Shown: positions 10,656 through 21,372, numbered from the stretch's first letter. The stretch: 64,000 bases of DNA from Spodoptera frugiperda (GCF_023101765.2 NC_064213.1:7502001-7566000); one strand, 5' to 3'. Program-made: numbers and translations. Notes: generated from the letters alone by a model not told the origin.

Positions 10656-10798
10656 CTTAGTACGAGTTTACATTGAACGAAAACGAAACGAGAGCTCGTC
10701 CGGCGCTCTGATTGGCCAGTGCGAATGAACCAACCAATCAGAGCGCCGAACGCGCTCTCGTTTCGATTTTGTTAAACGTAAAACAAACTGGTACTAAG
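10656..10798. mobile_element. fold-back MITE, CTTAGTA family, copy 2
   Basis: It is bounded by 'CTTAGTACGAGTTTA' and, inverted, 'GTACTAAG'. The inner blocks 'GAACGAAAACGAAACGAGAG' and 'CGGCGCTCTGATTGG' have inverted partners. Its length (143 bp) and design match copy 1 at 1263-1410. It lies just upstream of the broken protease copy. Confidence 0.75.
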
Positions 10799-10922
10799 CC
10801 CCCAGAATAAGATTAAGAATTATATTCTCGCTAGTCAGTCGTTACTTTGTATAGTAACGCAATGCTGTATTTCACGAACGTAATAAAATAATATTTGAAT
10901 AAATTTTAGTGTTCATTGTAAT

Positions 10923-11441
10923 AACACGACTGTGGAGTTTACGAGAGTACTTAAAGTCATTTTAAATCTCTATCCGTTGGCGCGTTGTGAGGGATTCCGG
11001 AGAATAATAGGAGCTGTGGATGTCGACTGTGGTACAGGATGATCTATGTCTATGACTACACTAAACAATGTTATATTATGAGTACCTAACCATTTATTTT
11101 AACATTAATTATCGGTCAAGTCGTATAGAATTAAAACAAATTTAAAGCCTTTTTATTAGCGGGTTGCGAGCGTCCCCAAAACGTGACGTATTTGTGACGC
11201 AGCTGCGGTGTTTGCAGTCGCTCCCAAATTGCTAGTATGATAAATGACCGCATTGCAGAAGGATGCACAATATACGGGTACAGCTATACAGATGTGAAGG
11301 CAGGATTCACGTCAGAGCGATTTTTGGTGGGCACGCTACACAGCCTCGCTGGACAAGACCGCGGCACTAGACCCGTATGTCGCGTCCCGATACGATATCG
11401 GCATGATGTGCGCTGTTGGCGACGGTGTTGATGCTTGTCAG
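10923..11441 (+). pseudogene. decayed partial duplicate of the trypsin-like protease
   Basis: Two blocks match exons of the protease at 6156-10009. Block 10923-11031 is like exon 1: it keeps 'GTACTTAAAGTC', an RRIIGAVDVDC reading at the activation site and the donor after 'GACTGTG', but the initiating ATG has been lost. Block 11259-11441 is like exon 4, after an intact 'ATTGCAG' acceptor. It reads EGCTIYGYSYTDVKAG, then shifts frame; it is 183 bp against 188 in the parent. Counterparts of exons 2, 3 and 5 (His, Asp and Ser of the triad) were not found. The copy cannot encode an active protease. It probably arose by tandem duplication followed by deletion. Confidence 0.8.
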
Positions 11442-11734
11442 GTAACCGATTCGTTGCGGATGGCACGACAGACGTGCCATCCAATTTTTACATATGGCGT
11501 ATGACACGCGTTTCGTGTCATTTTTAAATGTCTTTTATCTCGCTCAAATCGAAAATAAATACAATTCAAGGGTAAACAAGAAAAAAGAACATTTTATTCT
11601 GTACATGGCTGATGGCACAATAGGCGTGTCATCAACTGATATGGCGCTTGACACGACTGTCGTGTCACGAAATATTTGTTCGTCGCCACGCATAAAAGTG
11701 CACCAAAATGGGCGTCGCAACGAATCGGTTAACC
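11441..11734. mobile_element. terminal-inverted-repeat element with four internal hairpins
   Basis: The left end 'GTAACCGATTCGTTGCG' is matched in inverted form by the right end 'CGCAACGAATCGGTTAACC'. Four hairpins lie inside at 11458-11482, 11501-11521, 11611-11633 and 11649-11667. Each has a 7-10 bp stem around CACG/CGTG and a 5-nt loop. A frame of 84 codons covers part of it, but it has no recognisable domain. The left end coincides with the splice donor position of the broken protease exon 4. The superfamily is unknown; it is probably a non-autonomous DNA transposon. Confidence 0.65.
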
Positions 11735-13849
11735 TAACAAATAGCTAGACTCATGGCGTTTAATACACGCTAACTAAATAGAAGAAGATTAGGTAGATAT
11801 AAGTATGCTGGGAAACTACTATCGGGACTAGTTACTTCAATAAAACCAATATTATCGATAAACAATCATTATATTTGATTGACAACGTCGTACATGAAAC
11901 ATTTAGCGATAAGTTACATTTAAACATAACTTGCAAACTTAGTAATATTTATAGCCGTTTATCAATTTGTGACTTAACAACAATTCCAATTATGTACAAC
12001 GATAAATATTTATGATATTTTTGCGGACGCCATAATTTCAATAGTTTTCGAGGTTTAAAAAAATCATAAGAATTCATAGTAGAAAATAATTACACTAGGA
12101 TCGAGCTAATAAGCATAAAGTAGCGCGCTATGGAAAAAGTCTTCAAAACCATACTACTTATAGGCCAGCCAACGGCATTGTGAACAAAACATTACTCTTA
12201 CGATTACACCCGACCTGACTCGGCCCAGGCCTATTGATTTCATACATAAATACATACATATAAACACATCGAGACTTACTTTAAAGACTGATATTCCACT
12301 TTCAATCTAATTAGGCAGTACCAATGCCTTGTTAAGTAGATACATTAGAAGTAACTAGTATTTGCAGTTGACTGGCAGACAATAACTTAATCTGTAGTTT
12401 TGTACTTATAATATCTCAGGAGAAAAATATTGTACTCCTTTATTCAAGCAAGCATTTACTATAAATGTATTTGTTCATTGTTCAAGCTCAACTTGTTATT
12501 ATTTAAACATTTATTATTACACTTTACATCGAGACATGTATGTTTCAATACAGAAACATTACTGACGAACAATAGCAAGTAATGATTCAATATTCAACCC
12601 TATAACCATTTATATAGAAACCACAATATAATTTCGAGGACTTTGGTCAATATTTTATAGTTCTAGAACATTAAACTGTATATATTGCACATATAACACT
12701 CATATACTACAATACCGTTTATATTCATTTCGTATCCTTAGACATAACTATGATATTACTCCAGTTTATTCGACATACCCGTTTCCTTACATATTCTGTA
12801 GATAATTCGACTTTACTTAAATACAACCATTTCTAAAGGCCTTGTTCAAAGGTTACTAACACACAATAAAGACAACATACTAATAAAATCTACAACATCA
12901 AACATAAAGTTATCTAAAACATATACTAACATCATACATAACTAGGAAATATTTAAAGAATGTTATATAGGAATAAGTTCCCCTTTGGGGTTTACACAGT
13001 CAGATTAGAAGTCAATAAAGCGACATAAAAGTCGTCGAAATATCGAAATATTTTTAATATACATACATATGAGGCTGAAGTCTTAGTTCCACAATTTTGT
13101 ATCTGTACAAACAAATAGCATACTTACATTATATGGCTACTGTAGGGACATTATCCCATTTTCAATGTCAATCTCAAAAATACTTCACTGAATAGGACAT
13201 TAAGGTGCCTATATTTGTATAAGAAACATTTCAACTTACAATTATTATTATAAATAGAGGTCGTCCATTATTCGAGTTATACTTATAGCCCATTATGATT
13301 TCGCTGTGTACTCTTAGAGGCACCTTAATTTATTCTTCTGATTGATCTCTATAAGTTTTACCAACGCTCGCCGATACTATTCCGCATTCCATTCTCACAT
13401 CAAGCAGGGTTTCAACTATAACAACTCCTTAGTATAGAGCGTCCCCTAGGTAAGGTTTCATTAAATAATATTGTCTAACTAACACCATTTCAACAATGAG
13501 TATAACTTACAAATAAGAAAAACTAGGAACAAAATTGCATAATTATTATTAATTGTGAAATCATAAGGAGAGACTGTGGTGGAAGATATAACTCCGAAGG
13601 CAATAGGTGAACACATCAATTCGACAAAATCAAACCCTGTCGTGACAGCAAGATGAGATCAAATTCAACTTTATACTGAAGGGCTTGATACTAGGAGTAC
13701 TATAGTTTTAGCCATTACTAAGCTAAAGACTATGTTCTACCAAACCAAACTTCGGACGTAAATAATGCGTAACAGAGACAGCTGTAGACTAAACACGCAG
13801 GGATCTAAATAAATAGCTAGGATTCAAGCCCTTCTCAGTGGTGACCAAC
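11735..13849. other. spacer and probable 3' UTR of the PITP gene
   Basis: AT-rich, gene-free sequence. The part nearest 13849 is probably the 3' untranslated region of the minus-strand PITP gene; a minus-strand AATAAA lies near 13328. The 3' end could not be placed firmly. No repeat shared with the rest of the window was recognised. Confidence 0.4.
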
Positions 13850-16800
13850 TTAGGACCAGTTGAACCACGACCGACCTTCAGCTGTAGGAGTGCTGCTCGT
13901 ACTCTTCGGCGTCTTAGGACTCTTTGGTGTTTGTGGTTTGGAAGAATCCGAATTCTTGTCCTCGTTAGATCCCTCGGCACTCTCTATGGCTGATTTTAAC
14001 TGAAAAAATATATTTAATCATGTAATCCCAGTTATAACATAGCTGAAGTACTCACAATTTCCTAATAAACCTTATCTAGTCAAAATTGATAGGATACATT
14101 TGAATGAGCTTGTGTGATAGTGATAACGGAACATACCTTGATATTAGTTTTTGCTTGCATTTCGCGTTCGTATTCCCGCACGTCTTCTATGGTCATGTTG
14201 AACCAGTCATCCATCCAAGCAAACGCCTGACGATGTCCAAGCAACAGAATTTCTCGAATCGCCTGTAATGCAAACATTGAACATTTCAAAAATAAATTAA
14301 ATAAAAATAGAACTTCCTCACTACATAATTTATCTAGATGTTTCTGATTTCACATGTTTGTTTCCTCAAACTAGAAGCGTAAACAACGCACTGCAAGCGA
14401 TTGCTCTATTAATATCCAGAATAAACTTACGCCTTGAACATACTCCTCCACTTTAGTCTGCAAGCCCCACACCTCGAATTTGACGCTCACGGCTTTGTAG
14501 CAGCACATGATGGGCTGATGATTCTCCCTCCAGCCTTCCACGAGGGGACCTCTACCTGTCTTCTGTGACTTGAAGAACTTAGGGTCTTCTGCCTCCTTAT
14601 AATGATGTGGCTTGATCTCATCATAAGCAATATCTAGGAAATCAACTTCCCTTTGTTCCAATTCTTCGGGTGTCATTCCCAAACACTAGAAAAAAACAAT
14701 ATTTTAACGGGTCAACTTGAAAGTACAGAACATATTCTAATTTTATAAAATTGTACACCACAAACTTACATTCTCTGTAGTCCCATTATTATCCTCATAT
14801 CGCGTTTGGATTGAGATAGCAAACTTTGGAATAAATGAACACTGGAAAAGGAGGAAACCCATATTATTATTAATAACTAATTATACAGGAAATAATGTTA
14901 ACTATAAACCACAAAAGCGTGTAGAACATGTACTTACTGTGTATTCTGGGAAGGTCAGCAACATGAAAAGTAAAAAATCTTAATTACCATTTTATTGAGT
15001 AAAGAAAGTTTCAGTTTCGCAGGAATCAAGCCAACAGCCTATATGAATAGAACTGGATAAATTTCAAAATAAGCTGACATCATAAGTATTTTGATTACTT
15101 TCAAAGCAAAAGATCCAGATTGCATATTTTTTTACATTTGTTTGTATATTATATTATATTGTAGATAACATGTAAAAGGACAACTCTCATCATCATCATC
15201 ATCATCATCATCATCGGCCGAGAGACGACGAAAAAGGAAAACAGTAGAAGGAAAACTAAACCAAAATAAAATATAAGGTAATCGGAAACCCTAATTAAGC
15301 TACAGGAAATCAATTCATTCAAAATAGTCACACCCTATTATTTAGTTATTTTATTAATTAGATATTGTACTATTCTATTAATTAGATATCAATATGATTT
15401 ACCTGTAATAGTGTATGGGTAATAATTCCATGCTTTTTCAGTGACATAAAAGATTTTTGGTATCAAGGACTGGACCCAGTACGGCAAATGACTGTTAAAC
15501 AAGGAAAACATTAACAATTTAAAATGAAATAAGGTGATATTATTATAAAAGTTATAGGGCTATTTATAGCCAGTAAAATAATAATATCATAAAAAAGGTA
15601 AGTGGTATCACAAGAAATAATAAGATATTGAAAATGATAGCATATTAACAATAAAAAGAAAATACAGAAAATGGCTTATTTTACTATTATAAATGCAAAT
15701 GTTAGTGAGTTTTGGTGTGTTTGTTACTCAATCACATCAAAAGTGCTGAAGGGATTGGGATGAAATTTGGAACAACAGTAGATTATGATCTGGAATAATA
15801 CACAGAACTCTTTTTACTCCACAGGACCAAGAGTGAAACTGCTGGTAAAAACTAGTCTATAATAAAAAAAAATGTATCACATAATGTGTTGCTAAGAGCT
15901 AAACTTTAGAACAGCTGAATAGATTTTGCAATTATTTTTTGTTGGGTTTCCAAGGTGCTAGTTTTAAATAGTTATAAATGTTTCCTGAACCACTATCATT
16001 CAGCATATCTCTTATTTACAAAGAACTGTGACATATTTAGATATTTTTCATTGCATTTCAGAGATAAGATAAAAATTTACAGGATTAGGTGGGGAATAAC
16101 AGTTGAAACCGAATACTAGGTCATATAAGGTTTTACTATTACTGCCATAAACTGTTCTAGCCATATTAAGATGGTTTGTGGAGAATAGACATAGGTATTT
16201 GTGGAGGCATTCCATTTAATACATCTCCTGCTTCGACAACAGTCTCAGTTGGTACCTTTCATTCAGTTACAATATCTGCCAACACTGTTTAGGTTCTTGC
16301 CAGTTCATTAGTGTAATCATTCATTAGTATCACATATAGGAATATTAATCCCATTATGATGTGGAACAAGATAGCATAACATTTATAAAAAGACAACTGT
16401 TTGATTATACACACCTAGATAGATGGATTCTCTTCTCTGTATACTGTCCCACTCCATTAACTTCATCGGTGACCTGCTCATTGGCCACTACCTCCACCCC
16501 CTCCCCATTGCTGGACTGTTCATAGCTATGTCTAGCTATCATGTACAGCTGACCAATGCGGTACTATAAGAAAGAAAGATACAGATAAAGATACACATGT
16601 TTCTAATACTTCCTGCTGTCTAGACTATGTTTACATAACTATGAACTTAAACCTCACTTCTGTACTAAGTAATTAACGATAACATGTGATTAATTATAAC
16701 GATAAACTTGTGTCTGCTTTATTAAAGATTTTATATTGGAAACTAAGAAAATCTTGATACCAGGCACAATTCTTTACCAATACAATGAACATTAGTATAG

Positions 16801-17134
16801 CTACGTCTGTAAATCAAGGCCTGATAGGTATTTCCAAGGCCGCTTTTGTCGTAAATACAACATATAGGTATAACCACGAAATGTAATACTATAGCATGCA
16901 AATCTGATTGGTAAAAATTATGGTAAATCTGTTTTATGACATGAAGAGAGAGAAGATTATGTTTGTCATTAGAACAATTTAAAATTATATACAATATAGA
17001 CACAGTTTTAATATAAAATAAATTAAATCTGTTCCAATATACAAAGATTGCGCAGCAGTTACAACAAATCACTTATTATGTACCTCTTCGACGGTCATCG
17101 GCATGCATATTCTGAATTCCTTTGTTAAAACCAT
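13850..17134 (-). CDS. class I phosphatidylinositol transfer protein (vibrator/PITP-alpha-like)
   Basis: Eight exons, in order: 17134-17084, 16563-16415, 15491-15403, 14945-14938, 14841-14770, 14685-14431, 14262-14137 and 13999-13850. They total 900 nt (299 residues) and all phases agree. The protein exchanges phosphatidylinositol and phosphatidylcholine between membranes. It starts MVLTKEFRICMPMTVEEY. GQYTEKRIHL places Thr59 and Lys61 at the residues known to contact the inositol headgroup in mammalian PITP-alpha. KAWNYYPYTIT, KTGRGPL, the VSVKFEVWGLQ strand and the Trp-containing C-terminal helix (WMDDWFNMT) are all recognisable. Family members are about 270 residues; here the last exon adds a Ser/Thr/Pro/Lys-rich tail (TPKSPKTPKSTSS) ending WFNWS. 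Exon 4 is only 8 nt. A TRAPPC13 gene starts divergently 588 bp away. Confidence 0.93.
15189..15216. repeat. (ATC)n microsatellite
   Basis: About nine consecutive ATC/CAT triplets in the PITP intron between exon 3 and the microexon. This is a simple-sequence repeat. Confidence 0.9.
15664..15872 (+). mobile_element. degenerate dispersed repeat in PITP intron
   Basis: It contains 'TATTATAAATGCAAATGTTAG', 'GTTTGTTACTCAATCAC', 'GGGATGAAATTTGGAACA' and ends near 'TAAAAACTAGTCTATAATAAA'. The order resembles a widespread arthropod dispersed repeat. It is diverged and non-coding; assignment is by recognition of the word order only. Confidence 0.4.
15873..16414. other. PITP intron 2, 5' part, nothing recognised
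   Basis: AT-rich intron sequence between exons 2 and 3, flanking the dispersed repeat at 15664-15872. No further feature was supported. Confidence 0.4.
16564..17083. other. PITP intron 1, nothing recognised
   Basis: AT-rich intron. A 109-codon open frame on the minus strand covers much of it, but the composition is low-complexity and it contains neither a start context nor a recognised domain. Confidence 0.5.
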
Positions 17135-17722
17135 TTTCTTAATTAGATTTAGTAAATAGGACACAATACAGCTTCACGATAATACACAATTTTACAACAC
17201 AAGCCCGCACAAATCACAATCTTCAGTAATCTTCAGATTTGACTTGACTTGACTTGACCGACTTGACTGACATGCGGATGCGACATTTGATTTGATCATA
17301 GACTAAACATTTTAAACTGAGGATTTGAGTTGATTGAAAGATGAATACCAACGCCAGAGAAATCTTGGTATTAAAAATGTATCACTATGTACTTAATTTC
17401 ATTATACGGTTATCTTATTTCATTAATTAGGATCTCAGAAAATGTAGGGAAGATTAGGTATTAAGTTTTTGCAATCGTGTTGTCTATGTTATTCTGACAT
17501 TTCTATGACAAGTTTCAAGTTGACTTTGACAATTTTGAGATCAACAAAGATATGAGTGCAGGTGAAAACGTCATATTAATCAATAAAGAAAAAATAAGTT
17601 GAATAATTTCATTATCTCTCGTGAAAAATAATAAAAGGTTTAATTATTCTGTGTGCTTAGAAGCAGATCTACCATATATGACTTTTTTGTGTTAACAAAT
17701 TGTTCAAAAGTACCTACATAAA
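17135..17722. promoter_or_regulatory. shared 5' region of PITP (-) and TRAPPC13 (+)
   Basis: 588 bp separate the two start codons, so both promoters must lie here or in upstream non-coding exons. A CTTGA direct repeat occurs at 17238-17275. No TATA box or initiator was clear. The bidirectional promoter is inferred from geometry. Confidence 0.4.
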
Positions 17723-18931
17723 ATGGATCCAAAGGATGTAGTGGAACATTTAGTTGCATTGAAAGTAATGCGGTTGACAAAACCTGCTTTAATAAGCCCT
17801 AAAATAGTAACTTGTGATTCTAAAGATTTGCCTGGAAATATTTTAAACAACTACCTGAAAGATGATGCTACTTCAGTCACTCAGATGGAAACCCTTGCTG
17901 CTGGTCAGTTCCTACTACTTCCACAAAGCTTTGGGAATATATATCTAGGTGAAACGTTTTCATGTTATGTCTGCGTTCATAATGAAACTAACAATCCAGT
18001 TCAAAGTGTTTCCATCAAGGCTGATTTACAGACAAACTCACAGAGGATACTATTAACAACACAGCAGAACCTGTCCCCTACCATGCTTGATGTAGACGAA
18101 ACACTCAGTGATGTGATACACCATGAAGTTAAGGACCTTGGCACACACATACTTGTCTGTGAAGTGACATACATGTCTAACTACAACACATTGGCATCAT
18201 TCAGAAAGTTCTTCAAGTTCGAAGTGATGAAACCATTAGATGTAAAAACTAAATTTTACAACGCTGAGTCTGATGATGTCTACCTTGAAGCTCAAGTGCA
18301 AAACATAACTTCTGGTCCTATAATATTAGAGCAGGTTTCTTTAGAGAGCTCTCAACAATTTAATGTGAAGTCTTTGAATGAAATTAATGATGGAATGTCT
18401 GTATTTGGTGATGTAACTTTACTTCAGCCTCAAGAGAGTTGTCAGTACCTGTACTGTTTGACTCCAAGAGAGAACATTTCAAAAGAAATAAAGCTACTGG
18501 CAGCAGCTAAGAACATTGGAAAGCTTGATATTGTGTGGAGATCCAATTTGGGTGAAAAGGGGCGGTTACAAACAAGTCAGTTACAGAGAATGACCCCTGA
18601 TTATGGAGATATCAGACTCACATTTGAAAAGTTACCAAGTAAAGTTTCTGTGGAGGAACCTTTCGATTTCCAATGCAAAATAGTGAATGCTAGTGAAAGG
18701 ACATTAGATTTAATTTTGAAGTTGAGATCCCTACAAGATTCTAGCCTACTTTGGTGTGGCATTTCGAACAAGAAGCTGGGGCCCCTTGAACCTGGCCAGT
18801 CTTTATACATCAGCCTCACAGCTCTGCCAATTAATACTGGTCTGTGCAATATATCTGGAGTATCCTTGCTAGATTTATTCCTTAAGAGAACATATGATTA
18901 TGATGATATAGCTTCAGTGTTTGTTTGTTAA
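17723..18931 (+). CDS. TRAPPC13: trafficking protein particle complex subunit 13 (TRAPPC13)
   Basis: A single uninterrupted frame of 402 residues, close to the roughly 417 of the human protein. TRAPPC13 is a subunit of metazoan TRAPPIII, the Rab1 exchange complex acting in ER-Golgi traffic and autophagy. The N-terminus (VEHLVALKVMRLTKP), the block FLLLPQSFGNIYLGETFSCY and the following NETNNPVQSVSIKADLQT match my memory of the family (DUF974), which is built of Ig-like beta-sandwich domains. There is no signal peptide or membrane segment. The first ATG is chosen because the family start follows it directly. The gene has no introns in its coding region, and an AATAAA lies 20 bp after the stop. 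It is divergent from the PITP gene. Confidence 0.92.
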   Translation: MDPKDVVEHLVALKVMRLTKPALISPKIVTCDSKDLPGNILNNYLKDDATSVTQMETLAAGQFLLLPQSFGNIYLGETFSCYVCVHNETNNPVQSVSIKADLQTNSQRILLTTQQNLSPTMLDVDETLSDVIHHEVKDLGTHILVCEVTYMSNYNTLASFRKFFKFEVMKPLDVKTKFYNAESDDVYLEAQVQNITSGPIILEQVSLESSQQFNVKSLNEINDGMSVFGDVTLLQPQESCQYLYCLTPRENISKEIKLLAAAKNIGKLDIVWRSNLGEKGRLQTSQLQRMTPDYGDIRLTFEKLPSKVSVEEPFDFQCKIVNASERTLDLILKLRSLQDSSLLWCGISNKKLGPLEPGQSLYISLTALPINTGLCNISGVSLLDLFLKRTYDYDDIASVFVC

Positions 18932-18951
18932 TATTATATATTATATTATTT

Positions 18952-18957
18952 AATAAA
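18952..18957 (+). terminator. poly(A) signal AATAAA of TRAPPC13
   Basis: A canonical AATAAA hexamer 20 bp after the stop codon, within a T/A-rich context. It implies a very short 3' untranslated region. Confidence 0.65.
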
Positions 18958-20102
18958 TCATACTTATTTCAATCTGAATTTTACTTCTTTGTTTCATTTT
19001 AAACTCAAGATACAATTACCTGTGTTATTTATTTCATTGTTATAAGCAAGTATGTTATTAATCCCATTCCCATAGAGGAGCAGGCTTACAGTAACTAATT
19101 CGACAAAGAAGATGATATACTATGCTTTGGCCGACTTAGGGATCGCCCAATTGTCGCTCTTGTGATTAATCATTACCCCTTACAATGTAACGCTGTTATT
19201 TGCTTTGTAGGCAAGCATAAGCAGTTGGCGCCCAAACAACTGCGAACCAATGAACAAATGATGTCATATCATTGAAACCATCTGCCAACTCAAATCCATC
19301 CTAGTTACGATCGACACAATATGAAGTTTTGCTCCATGCATATAAAACTTTGAAGACGCAGTCAATATACATGACTAACTGATGCCCGCAGCTTCGTCCG
19401 TGCAATAAAATATCTCCCTCTCTTCTCCACAGTACATTAGCTACCTACCAATAAAAGTCCCGTCAAAATCGGTCCAGCCATTTCAGAGATTAGTCGGAAG
19501 AGACAAACATTGTAAAAAAGAAATATTGTGGTGTATGTATCGTATGTTTAATTAGTAAAAAGCGGTTGTTTCAGTATTACAAAATCACACTCCAATTTAA
19601 TTTATTAGTCTAGATTAGTAAAATTGTTCCGACCGTTTCTAAAATGGCTAATATATTTTCAGACTGAGAACTGAGACAATTTTTTTCCGATAAAATGGTA
19701 ATGATAGTGGAACAACACTAATAATTTTTATTGCCCTATAAAATAATTTTCTGTGAAAGTAGTTTGTCATCTGTCACAACTGTCACTACCTGATCTTTGT
19801 TTCTGTCAAATTTTGCTCGATATTTGTAGATTTTATGATATTATTCAAGTATTTCTTGTTTAATTTAATAGCGGATGATTTTATAATAATAATATATGTA
19901 ACTCATTGAAATTGGATACATTCGGAGACTAAATGAAGGTTACTTCGCAGTTCACCTAACTGTAATCAACACATCCTATTGTGGACAATTATTTGATTCT
20001 GATGTGGCCCAATCATGTCGAGTCGAACTGTGACTTCGTTATCTTAGCTTATTTTCTTTTGTATGTTAAAGTGTAGTGGTAAAACTAAGTCTGAACTGTA
20101 AA
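18958..20102. other. spacer between TRAPPC13 and Derlin-2
   Basis: It contains the LINE-like repeat at 19373-19592. The remainder is AT-rich with no supported gene. The part nearest 20102 should hold the Derlin-2 promoter and 5' leader, but no core element was clear. Confidence 0.45.
19373..19592 (+). mobile_element. LINE 3'-tail-like dispersed repeat (sense copy)
   Basis: It begins 'GACTAACTGATGCCCGCAGC', contains 'AATCGGTCCAGCCATTTCAG' and 'GGTGTATGTATCGTATG', and ends near 'GTATTACAAAATCACACTCC'. It is collinear with 6333-6625, with a shorter middle, and non-coding. Confidence 0.65.
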
Positions 20103-21372
20103 ATGGCGTACCAAACGCTACTCCAAGAATATATGCTCATACCCCCAGTCACTAGAGCATACACTACAGCTTGTGTTGTCACTACATTAGCTGTTGTAAG
20201 TTTCGTTTTATTGTTTATATAATTTTACGTGTCACTTGCTGAGTCACTACTATATTTTGCTTGTAAATGTCATATGATTGTGTATAAACATTGTAAACAC
20301 TTTCTGTTTCAGCAATTGGATCTAGTGTCACCATTTCAATTATATTTTAATCCTAATCTAATATTAAGGAAATACCAACTATGGAGGCTAATAAGTACAT
20401 TCCTCTTTTTTGGAAATTTAGGATTCAACTTTTTCTTCAATATGATATTTACCTACAGATACTGTAGAATGCTTGAAGAGGGCTCATTCAGAGGGAGAAC
20501 TGCAGACTTTGTTGTTATGTTTGTGTTTGGAGGAGTCCTCATGATTGTATCCTTTTTATTATACTTTCAGATTTCATTTAGGTACCAATAAGATTCTAAT
20601 TGTGGAATTTCCAATTAGGAAGATATGAATCTGATTAACACTTGCATAAGTTGGATTGCAAGTGAGCTAACAATGGAGATAATGATATTAAGTTGATAGC
20701 AGTGATGTAATAGTTGGCTGTGGACTGCATCAACATTGCCAATTACAAATAAAGGATGACTGTTTGCCAAAGTTTTTCCTTAACAATTTATTACAGATAG
20801 GTGCTTTCTTCGTGAATTTATTATTTTTAGGACAAGCATTTACTATTATGATTGTGTATGTATGGTCTCGTAGAAATGTCTTTGTGAGAATGAACTTCTT
20901 TGGCCTGATGAACTTCCAGGTACTGTATTACACATATAAATATCTACATTTACAAAATACATTATTTTATTGTCTTATTAAATGTACCTACTTTAATGTT
21001 TCAGGCTCCTTACCTCCCCTGGGTATTGCTGGGCTTCTCAGTTTTACTTGGTAATGCAATATCAGTAGACTTAGTTGGAATGGCTATTGGCCACATATAC
21101 TTCTTTATGGAAGATGTACTACCAAGACAAAATGGGGGTCAAAAAATACTAAAAACACCAAAGTTTTTGTAAGTATAGAAAAGAATAATCAACACTTATA
21201 AAAGTATTTTGATAGTAAAATGGGTAAATGATGATGTATGTTAATGCATTTCAGGAAGAAGCTGTTTGATCCCGCCCCTGAACCAGAATACGGCCCACTC
21301 CCAGATCTCGATCACCTAAGACCAGGTGGATTTGACTGGCGTCGTCGTAATGACGAAGATGAAGCCAGATAA
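20103..21372 (+). CDS. Derlin-2, ER-associated degradation membrane protein
   Basis: Five exons: 20103-20195, 20313-20546, 20797-20919, 21005-21168 and 21255-21372 (732 nt, 243 residues). Derlins are rhomboid-fold pseudoproteases that help move misfolded proteins out of the ER for p97 and proteasome degradation. The sequence follows Derlin-2 more closely than Derlin-1: MAYQTLLQEYMLIPPVTRAY, FQLYFNPNLI, RYCRMLEEGSFRGRTADF, FLGQAFTIMIVYVWSRRN and MNFFGLMNFQAPYLPWVLLG. The WR motif is at residues 55-56, and a GMAIGH segment carries the GxxxG pattern. Several hydrophobic membrane segments are visible. No rhomboid Ser/His dyad is seen, as expected. The C-terminus ends RPGGFDWRRRNDEDEAR and lacks the p97-binding GxGQxL-type box usual in Derlin-1/2. 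Confidence 0.93.

Noticed and set aside
11494..11748. 84-codon plus-strand frame
   Set aside because: It lies inside the TIR element, crosses its hairpins and end, and shows no domain.
16743..17072. 109-codon minus-strand frame in PITP intron 1
   Set aside because: It has no family resemblance, AT-driven composition and no splice role; the PITP exons join across it in correct phase.
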